From assembly GCF_014651495.1 (NCBI RefSeq), contig NZ_BMWZ01000002.1:124001-188000 (forward strand): 64,000 bases of DNA, in the 5' to 3' direction. Both the position numbers and the translations under genes were made by a program. The notes beneath the pieces are model-generated. The model was not told where the DNA came from and ran no database searches. It worked only from the letters and a program-made list of their open reading frames with translations. The DNA is from Algibacter mikhailovii. Lineage in GTDB: Bacteria > Bacteroidota > Bacteroidia > Flavobacteriales > Flavobacteriaceae. Of this stretch, positions 18,736 to 27,092 are shown one piece after another. Position 1 is the first letter of the stretch; each line of letters opens with the position of its first letter.

Positions 18736-19890
18736 TTAGGCTTCAACAGCCTTATTTTCAAATTCAGCTAACACACCTATTAAGGCTTCAAAAAACATAT
18801 TAATATGCTCTTTTCTCACGGTTAGCGGTGGTAAAATTCGCAATAACTTTTTATTTGATGCCCCTCCAGTAAAAATATGATTTTCGTAGATTAATTTTTT
18901 TCTTAAATCTCCTACTTCAAAATCAAACTCCAAGCCTAGCATCAAGCCTCTTCCTTTAATTTCTTTAATTTGAGGAATCGTTTTAGCTATCTTAATAAAA
19001 TACTCAGACATTACATTAACATTATCAATCAGATTCTGTTCTTCAATAACATGGAGTACCGATAAACCTGCAGCACATGCTAAATGATTTCCTCCAAATG
19101 TAGTCCCTAACAACCCAAATTTTGCCTCAATATCAGGATGAATTAATATCCCACCTATTGGAAATCCATTCCCCATACCCTTCGCAATAGAAATCACATC
19201 AGGGGTTACATTATAATGCTGAAAAGCAAAGAATTTACCAGACCGTCCATATCCAGATTGTACCTCATCAGCAATGAACATTGTATTATTCGCTTTACAT
19301 AAAGCATCTACCCTTTCAAAAAAATCAGCGGTTGCCATGTCTAATCCCCCAACACCTTGAATAAACTCAACAATAACAGCACAAACATCACCCTTTTCCA
19401 GTTCTGCCTTAACACCCTCAACATCGTTTAAATCCAAAATAGTTACTTGTTGCTGCGCATTAATTGGTGCTATAATATTTGGGTTATCGGTAGCTGCCAC
19501 TGCTGCCGAAGTACGCCCATGAAATCCATTTTTAAATGCTACCACACGGGATTTCCCGGTTTTAAATGATGCTAATTTCAATGCATTTTCATTCGCCTCA
19601 GCGCCTGAATTGCATAAAAACAATTCATAATCTTTACAACCTGAAAGTCTTTCTAACTCTGAAGCAAGCTCCTTTTGCAAAGGATTTTTAATAGCATTAG
19701 AATAAAAACCAAGTGTAGAAACCTGTCTTGAAACGGCATCAACATATTTAGGATGTGCATGACCAATGGAAATCACGGCATGACCTCCATAAAGATCTAA
19801 ATACTCCGCGCCTTTATCATCATAAACATAAACACCCTTTCCTGAAACAGGTGTTACATCATACAGTGGGTAAACATTAAATAATGGCAT
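18736..19890 (-). CDS. argD: Acetylornithine/succinylornithine aminotransferase
   Basis: This PLP aminotransferase of class III transaminates N-acylglutamate semialdehyde to N-acylornithine. The chosen start is the ATG at 19890 (MPLFNVYPLYDV), which gives 384 residues and clears the proC stop at 19892; a longer reading would overlap proC by 32 nt. Marks include LYGGHAVISIGHAHP, FLCNSGAEANENALKLA, FHGRTSAAVAAT, and the Schiff-base lysine in ISIAKGMGNGFPIGG preceded by the Asp of FIADEVQSGYGRSG. It sits between proC and proA, so the enzyme may serve both parts of the operon. Confidence 0.94.
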   Translation of the reverse strand: MPLFNVYPLYDVTPVSGKGVYVYDDKGAEYLDLYGGHAVISIGHAHPKYVDAVSRQVSTLGFYSNAIKNPLQKELASELERLSGCKDYELFLCNSGAEANENALKLASFKTGKSRVVAFKNGFHGRTSAAVAATDNPNIIAPINAQQQVTILDLNDVEGVKAELEKGDVCAVIVEFIQGVGGLDMATADFFERVDALCKANNTMFIADEVQSGYGRSGKFFAFQHYNVTPDVISIAKGMGNGFPIGGILIHPDIEAKFGLLGTTFGGNHLACAAGLSVLHVIEEQNLIDNVNVMSEYFIKIAKTIPQIKEIKGRGLMLGLEFDFEVGDLRKKLIYENHIFTGGASNKKLLRILPPLTVRKEHINMFFEALIGVLAEFENKAVEA

Positions 19891-19891
19891 A

Positions 19892-20686
19892 TTAATTCTT
19901 TTTAAGCTGGTTAATTTTTTCAAACGATGCTACAATGCCCTGAATCAAAGCAGAACTTAATCCCTGGTGTTCCATTTCATTGAGTCCTTCAATAGTACAG
20001 CCACTTGGCGTAGTAACTCGGTCTATTTCTTGTTCTGGGTGTCTTCCAGATTCTATCAATAAACTAGCAGAACCAAAACAAGTTTGCACAGCCAATTCAT
20101 GAGCCTCTTCAGCCTCAAAGCCTAACTGGATTGCACCTTGAGTAGTAGCGCGAACTAAACGCATCCAGAATGCAATACCACTAGCACAAATAACCGTTGC
20201 TGCCTGCACTAAATCTTCTGGAATAACCATAGTGGTCCCTAATTGATTAAAAATATCTTCAGCCAATGGTACTTTGTCCTGCCCTGCGGCATTTGCCGCA
20301 ATACAAGTCATAGATTTACCAATTGAAATTGCGGTATTGGGCATAATTCGAATAATCTTCTTATCCGCACCTAAAATATTTTCAATTCTTACCGTATCAA
20401 CACCGGCCGCAACAGACATAATAATATGATCGTTAGTAATTATTGGCTTCACACTTTCCAGCACGCCATCAATATGTTTGGGTTGTAACGCAAAAAGAAT
20501 AATATCTGATTGTTCTACTGCCAATGCATTATCATTAGTAACAAAAACGTTGTCAAGACTTTCAAAATTCTTAACGGCTTTCGTGTTTCTATCGCTTAAA
20601 TACAATGATGTAAAGGACTCATTTTTTATTAGCCCTTTTGCTATTGAGCTTCCTAAATTCCCAGTTCCTATAATGGCTATCTTCAT
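19892..20686 (-). CDS. proC: Pyrroline-5-carboxylate reductase
   Basis: This protein of about 264 residues reduces pyrroline-5-carboxylate to proline with NAD(P)H. The start is the ATG at 20686 (MKIAIIGTGNLGSSIA), which places the Rossmann motif GTGNLG at the very N-terminus as in the family; a longer reading would add 14 unrelated residues. Other marks are the FALQPKHID segment, SVAAGVDTVRIE, RIMPNTAISIGKSMT and the C-terminal TTPSGCTIEGLNEME signature. It lies 116 nt after argC; the gap holds a small hairpin at 20772-20791. Confidence 0.93.
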   Translation of the reverse strand: MKIAIIGTGNLGSSIAKGLIKNESFTSLYLSDRNTKAVKNFESLDNVFVTNDNALAVEQSDIILFALQPKHIDGVLESVKPIITNDHIIMSVAAGVDTVRIENILGADKKIIRIMPNTAISIGKSMTCIAANAAGQDKVPLAEDIFNQLGTTMVIPEDLVQAATVICASGIAFWMRLVRATTQGAIQLGFEAEEAHELAVQTCFGSASLLIESGRHPEQEIDRVTTPSGCTIEGLNEMEHQGLSSALIQGIVASFEKINQLKKN

Positions 20687-20802
20687 AATTTCTATTTTAT
20701 TCAATTTTGGCGTTACCACAAGGGTCACGCTTTACGCTATATCTTTTTTTCAAACCTCAAAAAAGGATGCCGCTGCAATCGCTAACGCAGCACTCCTATA
20801 CT

Positions 20803-21780
20803 TTAAAAGTATGTGGCCTTCAGGCCTAACCCCGTTGTTTCTTCTAAACCAAACATTAAATTCATATTTTGAACTGCCTGCCCAGAAGCACCTTTTAATA
20901 AATTATCAATGGTACTTGTTACTAATAATTTACCGTTGTGTTTATGTAAATGCACCAAACACTTATTCGTGTTTACCACCTGTTTCATGTGTAAAAAATC
21001 ATCAGACACAAAGGTGAATTTAGCATCCTTATAAAAAGATTTATACAAATCTTTTGCTTCTTCTACTGTCCCTTCAAAATCTGTATAAATAGTAGCGAAA
21101 ATTCCTCTCGAAAAATTACCTCTATTTGGCATAAAAATAATTTCAGAAGCAAAATCATTTTGTAATTGATTTACCGACTGGTTTATTTCACCTAAATGCT
21201 GATGCGTAAAGGGTTTATAATATGAAAAGTTATTATCTCTCCACGTGAAATGCGTAGTAGCAGACAATGATGTACCTGCACCAGTGGCACCTGTAACCGC
21301 ATTAATATGCACATCCTTGTTAATTAAGCCAGCATCTGCTAATGGCAGCAATCCAAGTTGAATAGCTGTTGCAAAACACCCTGGGTTGGCAATATAATTT
21401 GCTTTTACTATGGCTTCCTTATTTAATTCTGGAAGCCCATATACAAAACTCTTACCCTCAAAAACCTTATCAGCTTCTAATCTGAAATCGTTTCCTAAAT
21501 CAATGATTTTAGTGGTATCAGAGAAGGTATTAGCTGATAAAAACTTCACTGAGTTACCATGACCCAAACACAAAAACAACACATCTACATTAGGATTTAC
21601 AGTATCTGTAAATTTCAAATCTAAAGACCCCACTAAATCTTGATGTACTTTGCTAATATTATTTCCGGCATTCGATGTACTGAAAACAAAATCAATTTCA
21701 GCATTTGGATGATTAATTAATAATCTAATTAATTCACCTGCCGTATACCCTGCACCCCCAATAATTCCTACACTAATCAT
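20803..21780 (-). CDS. argC: N-acetyl-gamma-glutamyl-phosphate reductase
   Basis: This 325-residue enzyme reduces N-acylglutamyl phosphate to the semialdehyde. It opens with the dinucleotide motif GIIGGAGYTAGELIRLL, has the catalytic cysteine in YIANPGCFATAIQLGLLPL, the GATGAGTSLSATTHF loop and FMPNRGNFSRGIFATIY. Length is close to other ArgC proteins (about 320-345). It is 3 nt downstream of argG. Confidence 0.94.
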   Translation of the reverse strand: MISVGIIGGAGYTAGELIRLLINHPNAEIDFVFSTSNAGNNISKVHQDLVGSLDLKFTDTVNPNVDVLFLCLGHGNSVKFLSANTFSDTTKIIDLGNDFRLEADKVFEGKSFVYGLPELNKEAIVKANYIANPGCFATAIQLGLLPLADAGLINKDVHINAVTGATGAGTSLSATTHFTWRDNNFSYYKPFTHQHLGEINQSVNQLQNDFASEIIFMPNRGNFSRGIFATIYTDFEGTVEEAKDLYKSFYKDAKFTFVSDDFLHMKQVVNTNKCLVHLHKHNGKLLVTSTIDNLLKGASGQAVQNMNLMFGLEETTGLGLKATYF

Positions 21781-21783
21781 ATT

Positions 21784-22959
21784 TTAAGAATTTACTTGTC
21801 TATATATTTTATTTTGATTTCCAATGATCTTGATAAAACCTTTGGCATCATCAGCAGACCAAGCTTTGTTCTCCTCACCATAAGTACTAAATTTACTAGA
21901 CATTAAATCATGATTAGAAACAATACCGTCTAATGAAAAATGGTAAGGTTTTAAGGAGACCACAACGTTTCCAGAAACCATTTTTTGTGAGCTTTGTAAA
22001 AAAGCTTCAATATCGCGCATTACAGGATCTAAGTATTGTCCTTCATGTAAATGCATCCCATAAAAACTAGATAAATACTCTTTATGTTGTAATTGCCATT
22101 TTGTTAGGGTATGTTTCTCCAATAAATGATGCGCTTTAACCGTGATTAAAGCAGCAGCAGCTTCAAATCCTACTCTACCTTTAGTTCCTACAATGGTATC
22201 ACCAACATGTATATCTCTACCAATAGCATAAGCCGATGCAATATCGTTTAGTTTTTCAATATTCACCTCAGGGGCATTTTCCTCTCCATTTAAAGCAATA
22301 AATTCTCCATTTTTAAAAGTTAAGGTTACTTTCTCTTCGCCTTCTTTCTCTAATTGAGATGGATACGCTTCACTCGGCAATGATTTTTCAGATTCTAAGG
22401 TTTCAACACCTCCAACACTAGTACCCCAAAGGCCTTTATTAACCGAATATTTTGATTTTTCCCAAGGCATATCAATACCTTCAGACTTCAAATAATCAAT
22501 TTCTTCCTGTCTTGTTAGTTTTTGATCTCTAATTGGGGTAATTATTTTAATATTAGGTGCCAAAGTCTGAAAAATCATATCAAAACGCACTTGGTCGTTA
22601 CCTGCCCCAGTACTACCGTGGGCAATATATTCAGCATCAATGCTTTTTGCATATTCTATAATCTCTATGGCCTGAATAATACGCTCTGCACTTACAGAAA
22701 GTGGATACGTACTATTCTTTAATACGTTTCCAAATATTAAATACTTGACTACTTTTTGATAAAAGGTTGCAACGGCATCAATATTCTTATAAGTAGTAAC
22801 CCCCATTTTATAGGCATTACTTTCGATATGTTTAACTTCTTCATTTGTAAACCCGCCAGTATTCACACTTACCGCATGAACATCATACTCTTTTGACAAA
22901 CTTACTGCGCAATATGAGGTATCCAAGCCTCCACTATATGCTATTACTAATTTCTTCAT
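21784..22959 (-). CDS. argG: Argininosuccinate synthase
   Basis: This 391-residue enzyme joins citrulline and aspartate with ATP. It has the ATP pyrophosphatase motif AYSGGLDTSYCAVSL at residues 7-21, the HGSTGAGNDQVRFD segment, ITPIRDQKLTRQEEIDYL, YSVNKGLWGTSVGG, and the GRVGFEAAAALITVKAHHLLE helix. Length is typical. It is 9 nt downstream of the GNAT gene and 3 nt upstream of argC, so it is near the head of the arginine/proline operon. Confidence 0.95.
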   Translation of the reverse strand: MKKLVIAYSGGLDTSYCAVSLSKEYDVHAVSVNTGGFTNEEVKHIESNAYKMGVTTYKNIDAVATFYQKVVKYLIFGNVLKNSTYPLSVSAERIIQAIEIIEYAKSIDAEYIAHGSTGAGNDQVRFDMIFQTLAPNIKIITPIRDQKLTRQEEIDYLKSEGIDMPWEKSKYSVNKGLWGTSVGGVETLESEKSLPSEAYPSQLEKEGEEKVTLTFKNGEFIALNGEENAPEVNIEKLNDIASAYAIGRDIHVGDTIVGTKGRVGFEAAAALITVKAHHLLEKHTLTKWQLQHKEYLSSFYGMHLHEGQYLDPVMRDIEAFLQSSQKMVSGNVVVSLKPYHFSLDGIVSNHDLMSSKFSTYGEENKAWSADDAKGFIKIIGNQNKIYRQVNS

Positions 22960-22968
22960 TTATTTTAT

Positions 22969-23556
22969 TTAAATTTTATTTTTTAGAATCTTATTAAACT
23001 GATTAATTTTAGATTCGAAATATGGATTAACGTAATATTTGTATTTGTATTCATCTCGTAATTTGCCTAACTTTTCTAGGGTTTCAATTAATACAGGAGA
23101 CAAATCTTTTAAAGTTATAAATCTCATACCTAACAATTCATTATTTTGATGAACAGTATGGTCTTGCGCTATTGATATAAGAAATTCTTTCGAAAACTTT
23201 TTGGTCAAACAATCCATTAAAAGCAATCCTAAATTATTATTCCTGATGGATTTATGAACCCATAAAGAGGAACGCTCAAAAACAGAATATTTATCAATGG
23301 TGTGTCTGTGAGCAAAAATATGTCCATAAATTTCCTCATTCTTCATTAATAAAAAACAACCATTCTTTAAACGGTCCAATAGCATACCTACACTAGCATG
23401 ATACATGGCAGGAAGATGCTTTGTTCTTTCTGAAATGATTTGTAATTCCGTTCTAGAAACATCCTCAGTAAAAACAACTTCTAAACCTTGTAAATCACAA
23501 TACGCTATAGCTTCCTCAACAGCAGTATTTTTTTTTATATCCAATATTGAATTCAT
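22969..23556 (-). CDS. GNAT-family acyltransferase, candidate first enzyme of arginine synthesis
   Basis: This 195-residue protein has the GNAT fold: a beta-strand/helix N-terminal part, a central strand pair (GCFLLMKNEEIYGHIFAH) and the acyl-CoA binding loop with helix around RNNNLGLLLMDCLTKKF. It is the first gene of the arginine operon, 9 nt before argG, and no argA or argJ is present in this operon. The context suggests that it makes N-acylglutamate (acetyl or succinyl) from glutamate. That is inference from position, since GNAT proteins have many substrates. It has no amino-acid-kinase domain, unlike classic ArgA. Confidence 0.8.
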   Translation of the reverse strand: MNSILDIKKNTAVEEAIAYCDLQGLEVVFTEDVSRTELQIISERTKHLPAMYHASVGMLLDRLKNGCFLLMKNEEIYGHIFAHRHTIDKYSVFERSSLWVHKSIRNNNLGLLLMDCLTKKFSKEFLISIAQDHTVHQNNELLGMRFITLKDLSPVLIETLEKLGKLRDEYKYKYYVNPYFESKINQFNKILKNKI

Positions 23557-23656
23557 TTTTCAATAATTATTAAACACTTAAACATTAATTAAAACCTAAG
23601 TATTTTACTAAGCTTTTAAGCTTTTTAATTTAAACTCTAAAATAATAACGAAAATG

Positions 23657-23843
23657 GAAAGTAACGGATACTTTCTTAACCAGAATAGCCCCTAGGGGCG
23701 AGCTTGAGGAAAACGCACAACAGTTGCTTTAGTATTAGCTACTAAAGCAGAAGAGATAAGAGATATGTTGTTTCCTGTTTTCACTGAATAACTACCTTAA
23801 CTATTAACTCTAAATCGTCGGCCTGAGCCCCTTTCGTTAATAT
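23657..23843 (-). promoter_or_regulatory. Structured 5' leader of the arginine/proline operon, candidate attenuator
   Basis: The transcript expected from the promoter at 23850-23879 would begin near 23843 and run about 290 nt before the GNAT start. It contains GGGGC (23831-23827), the possible leader peptide, a 9-bp hairpin (23748-23726), GCCCC (23699-23695), a second GGGGC (23692-23688) and a hairpin GAAAGTA/TACTTTC (23675-23657) followed by a U-rich stretch. The two GGGGC copies compete for one GCCCC, which gives two exclusive pairings. This is the layout expected of an attenuator or translation-coupled switch, but no strong intrinsic terminator is seen. Confidence 0.5.
23692..23784 (-). 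CDS. Possible 30-residue leader peptide of the arginine operon
   Basis: A 31-codon reading frame opens with GTG at 23784 (AAGG about 8 nt upstream) and ends at TAG 23694-23692. It begins MKTGNNISLISSALVANTK and ends VVRFPQARP. Two arginine codons (CGT, CGC) fall in the last seven codons, just ahead of the arginine biosynthetic genes. A perfect 9-bp stem (GCTTTAGTA/TACTAAAGC, 23748-23726) lies inside the frame. The last codons form GCCCC, which can pair with GGGGC on either side. An unbroken frame of this length could arise by chance, so the coding call rests on position, codon content and structure. I do not recognise the peptide. Confidence 0.5.
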   Translation of the reverse strand: MKTGNNISLISSALVANTKATVVRFPQARP

Positions 23844-23849
23844 AAGGCG

Positions 23850-23879
23850 CAAAATTACAACTAATTATGAAATACGCAA
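23850..23879 (-). promoter_or_regulatory. Bacteroidota-type promoter of the arginine operon
   Basis: On the minus strand TTG (23879-23877) is followed after 19 nt by TAATTTTG (23857-23850), an exact TAnnTTTG box. It is well placed to start a transcript that includes the whole structured leader. Confidence 0.7.
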
Positions 23880-23931
23880 CATTAAACACAAAAATATAGA
23901 TTAGATTTATTTTTTAATGTCAACACAATTT

Positions 23932-24101
23932 TTATGTATTGTTTTGCAGAATACTTAGACGCTCTTTATTACAAGCGGTACTTATTTTAAGGGTTTCTTG
24001 ACTTAATAAATTTGTAATAGACAAATCATCACTACAATACGCCTTTGGGTCTGTTTGCTCGGTATTTTGCGCTTTAGCTTTACAGGATATTAAAACTAAA
24101 T
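23932..24101 (-). pseudogene. Truncated tandem copy of the adjacent lipoprotein gene
   Basis: About 132 bp here (23969-24100) align without gaps to 24514-24645 inside the neighbouring lipoprotein gene, with roughly 17 differences by eye. Translated, the copy reads LVLISCKAKAQNTEQTDP and runs to STACN before diverging and stopping at 23934-23932. The intact gene reads LVLISCKTKAQSNEQTDP at the same place. The copy has no start codon and lacks the first residues of its signal peptide. It begins exactly at the stop codon of the intact gene and in another frame. It looks like a tandem duplication that later lost most of one copy. Confidence 0.85.
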
Positions 24102-24674
24102 AAAAGCATTACTCTGAAAAGCAATGTATTTAATTTTAGAATCTTTTATTCCAAAACTTAGCACATTATAATCTATATATAGATATATAGTTCCATCATC
24201 AGCTGTATAATATCCATGCCCTAAATAAGGAGATTCTAGAACACTTTTTAAATTAGTAGGATAATCGCCAACTCTAACCATTAAAGACCCCAGTTTAACA
24301 GTGACGCCGCTATGTTTAATAAAAAATTCTGGTATTTTATGATCATAAACCGTAAAATTTGCATATCCATTCGAATCTTTAAAAAGATATGATTCATAAG
24401 TTTCGTTACCTCCACCTGTATCTTCATCCACGGGCTTATTAACTTCCTTAAATAAAGGCATATAAAATGCTGCCTTTATTTCTTGTTTGGTATAAAGCTC
24501 AGGACTTTTTTGGTTGCATGCGGTACTTATTTTAAGGGTTTCTTGGCTTATTAAATTTGTAAGTGTTAAATCATCACTACAATATGCCATAGGATCTGTT
24601 TGCTCATTGCTTTGCGCTTTAGTTTTACAGGATATTAAAACTAAAAGTAATAATAGTTTTGTTATTTTATTCAT
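24096..24674 (-). CDS. Small lipoprotein of unknown function
   Basis: From the ATG at 24674 this is a 192-residue protein; an upstream TTG in frame is less likely. Residues 1-17 form a lipoprotein signal with lipobox LISC, so it should be lipid-anchored. The mature part is polar, with a Gly-rich stretch (EDTGGGNETY) in the middle and a beta-rich C-terminus (YYTADDGTIYLYIDYNVLSF). I do not recognise a family. A decayed duplicate follows directly downstream. It is 42 nt after the ThuA-like gene on the same strand, but shares no obvious theme with the catabolic locus. Confidence 0.75.
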   Translation of the reverse strand: MNKITKLLLLLVLISCKTKAQSNEQTDPMAYCSDDLTLTNLISQETLKISTACNQKSPELYTKQEIKAAFYMPLFKEVNKPVDEDTGGGNETYESYLFKDSNGYANFTVYDHKIPEFFIKHSGVTVKLGSLMVRVGDYPTNLKSVLESPYLGHGYYTADDGTIYLYIDYNVLSFGIKDSKIKYIAFQSNAFI

Positions 24675-24715
24675 AATGGACAAAAATCAGAGATTCATAC
24701 TTTTACAAAAAAAAC

Positions 24716-25693
24716 TTATTCATTGTACTTAAAATCTCTAACCGAAACCCCAGTTTCTGAAGGAAAATCATTTGGCAGCTCTGTTTGGGTCACTTTTCCT
24801 GTTGCCGCCCATTCAACACCTCTTTGCAACATGGTTATAAAACCCACACATTCAAATGCCTTAGTATCATGACCCAAAATGGTATGAAAAACACGTCCTT
24901 TACCATATTTGATTGTCATAGCTACAGGTTCCTTTTGCTCTAATTCTGGCGCTTTCAAACTAGACACGGCAGTTGCTAAAATAGTAACATTTTCTGCGGG
25001 TCCTCTCAAATAAGCATAGCATTCATCGTTTGTATGCATCCATGTTACTGGCATACCCTTTGTAATAGGATGCTCTTGATTATAGGTGGTTATTAAAAAA
25101 GGTTCCCGTTTTCCGTGTTTTCCCGCCAAACCTGGGGTATTATCTTTCACCACCTCATTATTCTTACCAACATACAAATAGGGTCCATCTTTCTCATTCC
25201 TACCTCCCCAGCCACCAATGGCAATCATTTTATTATAAGCCTCCCATTCTGGAAAACTATTATCTGCAGCATGCACACTCACAAAACCGCCTCCATTACT
25301 AATGTAGTCCTCAAATTCAGATTTTGTTTTTTCGGGCCATGGAGCCGCTCGCCACCCAAAATTAGATATAACAACATCGTATTTTGAAAAATTAGGCGTA
25401 AACGTCTCGTCGGTTTTAGGCGCCCCCTCAACACCTTCGCCTACATTTGCAAAAGCCAACCAATCTTTAAACGCTTCACTTTTATTTAGATACCTTGTTC
25501 TTACTATATCAACTTTAAACAACCCAGATTCTTCAAGATATTGTTTCATCATGATTGTCGACTTAGGCCAAACCACATGGTTATTCTGCCCGTCTACTAT
25601 AAGCACTTTAATCATTGATTTATTCGATGCTTCCAACTTAATATTCACCAAAAAGACATAAGCAACAAAAAAAATTACAGCTTTACATTTCAT
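24716..25693 (-). CDS. Secreted ThuA-domain protein
   Basis: With the ATG at 25693 (MKCKAVIFFVAYVFLV) this protein has 325 residues and a signal peptide of about 22 residues. An upstream start would overlap the preceding gene. The body is a ThuA (trehalose utilization) domain, a class-I glutamine amidotransferase-like fold: VLIVDGQNNHVVWPKST, DVVISNFGWRAAPWP, GGGFVSVHAADNSFPEW and GKGRVFHTILGHD. ThuA proteins occur in trehalose and 3-keto-sugar utilisation loci, and their reaction is not settled to my knowledge. It is the last catabolic gene of the minus-strand operon, 10 nt after the Tat Gfo/Idh/MocA gene. Confidence 0.85.
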   Translation of the reverse strand: MKCKAVIFFVAYVFLVNIKLEASNKSMIKVLIVDGQNNHVVWPKSTIMMKQYLEESGLFKVDIVRTRYLNKSEAFKDWLAFANVGEGVEGAPKTDETFTPNFSKYDVVISNFGWRAAPWPEKTKSEFEDYISNGGGFVSVHAADNSFPEWEAYNKMIAIGGWGGRNEKDGPYLYVGKNNEVVKDNTPGLAGKHGKREPFLITTYNQEHPITKGMPVTWMHTNDECYAYLRGPAENVTILATAVSSLKAPELEQKEPVAMTIKYGKGRVFHTILGHDTKAFECVGFITMLQRGVEWAATGKVTQTELPNDFPSETGVSVRDFKYNE

Positions 25694-25703
25694 TTTAAAG
25701 ATT

Positions 25704-27080
25704 TTAAGTCCACAAATCTTCTCCAAAAGACCAACCGTCTCTTGCCGATTCTTTAATATACCCGTTAAGTTCGGGTCTATTTTTAATTTTCATATGAGCT
25801 TCATCATACTTTATTAACCCACCGAAACGCTGGGCCATGACACCAACCAAAGCCATTTCAGTCAACCCAGTAGCGTAATCAAAATTAGACCCTGGTTGTG
25901 TATTATTTTTAATCGCATTCAGCCATTCTTTGTGCGGTTGATTATGACCTACCCTAGGAATAGTCTTTTCAGGCGCATTTTTAAGAAATTCGGCCCACTC
26001 TTCATCAGAAACTAATAACCGTGGTTTTTCTGGTCGCGCACCAGTCATCAATGTTTTTTTAGATCCTATCATTAACATACCGCCTCCAGAATTGAGTTCC
26101 TTAATACCCCATTCTGGCTTAATCTCAATATTAGGCTTTTTATAACCTTCATGCCAAACTAATTTTACAGGAGGCTTAGCCCCGCGCTTTTTAAAACTAA
26201 ATGTGACCGTTGAAGCATCTGGTATAAAACTTTGGTGATTAAAACCCGCTTCTGGTATTTCAGCCTTAACTTTATGTGGAGCTCCTAGATTTAAAGTCCA
26301 ATAGGGAGCATCCATAGTATGACATGCCCAATCTCCTAATTGTCCCAATCCAAAATCATAAAAACCACGCCAAGATTTTGGGGCATAAACCGAATTAAAA
26401 GGCCTATTTGCTACTGGACCTAACCATAAATCCCAATTCAAATTTGATGGAACGTTTTGTTTTGGCGCCGGAAAACTCTCGGGCTTAGTAAAATAATACC
26501 CTGATCTAAATTTATTCTCGCCACGCCAGGCGTGCACTTCCTTTACCTCACCTAAAACATCAGCATCATACCATTCCTTAATTAACCTAATCCCCTCCGT
26601 GGTATGCCCTTGATTACCCATCTGCGATATAATCCCGTAATGATTGGCTGCCTTTTTAAGGGTTCTTAATTGCCATATGTTATGCGCTAGAGGTTTTTCT
26701 ACATAAACATGTTTACCTAACTGCATAGCAATCATGGTTGCCGCAAAATGTGTATGATCTGGTGTTGAAATCAAAACAGCATCAATTTCCTTACTCATTT
26801 GGTCAAACATCTTTCGGAAATCAACAAATTTTTGAGCCTGCGGAAAATCAGCCCCAGCCTTTTGTAAAAAGAAATCATCTACATCGCATAAAGCTACTAT
26901 ATTGTTTGTTTTAGCAACAACTCTTAAGTTCTGGCCTCCTCTATTACCAACACCTATAGCTGCAATATTTAGTTTGTTGTTAGGGGACAAACTCAATAAA
27001 CTCGGCAAAACAACCACACCTACTGAAGCCATAGCTGTTCGACCTAAAAATGACCGTCTTGACACATGTGTTTTTTTCAT
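25704..27080 (-). CDS. Tat-exported Gfo/Idh/MocA family oxidoreductase
   Basis: This 458-residue oxidoreductase has a twin-arginine signal (SRRSFLGRTAMASVGVVVLP). The N-terminal Rossmann domain follows with GVGNRGGQNL, the STPDHTHF segment, and the conserved VYVEKPLAHN that carries the catalytic Lys-Pro. The C-terminal alpha/beta domain has many tryptophans. Exported members of this family usually hold their nicotinamide cofactor tightly, as known for glucose-fructose oxidoreductase. In this locus a role in oxidising or reducing a glycoside or keto-sugar is likely; the substrate is unknown. It is 12 nt after the DUF1080 gene. Confidence 0.9.
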   Translation of the reverse strand: MKKTHVSRRSFLGRTAMASVGVVVLPSLLSLSPNNKLNIAAIGVGNRGGQNLRVVAKTNNIVALCDVDDFFLQKAGADFPQAQKFVDFRKMFDQMSKEIDAVLISTPDHTHFAATMIAMQLGKHVYVEKPLAHNIWQLRTLKKAANHYGIISQMGNQGHTTEGIRLIKEWYDADVLGEVKEVHAWRGENKFRSGYYFTKPESFPAPKQNVPSNLNWDLWLGPVANRPFNSVYAPKSWRGFYDFGLGQLGDWACHTMDAPYWTLNLGAPHKVKAEIPEAGFNHQSFIPDASTVTFSFKKRGAKPPVKLVWHEGYKKPNIEIKPEWGIKELNSGGGMLMIGSKKTLMTGARPEKPRLLVSDEEWAEFLKNAPEKTIPRVGHNQPHKEWLNAIKNNTQPGSNFDYATGLTEMALVGVMAQRFGGLIKYDEAHMKIKNRPELNGYIKESARDGWSFGEDLWT

Positions 27081-27092
27081 ATAAAAATACTT

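Noticed and set aside
20772-20791. GCTGC/GCAGC hairpin between argC and proC followed by a T run at a distance
   Set aside because: The five-base-pair stem is too short and the T run is separated from it, so neither a terminator nor an attenuator is supported.
20478-21017. 179-codon open frame on the plus strand across proC and argC
   Set aside because: It lies antisense to two well-supported genes and its translation has no recognisable domain; it is a shadow frame.
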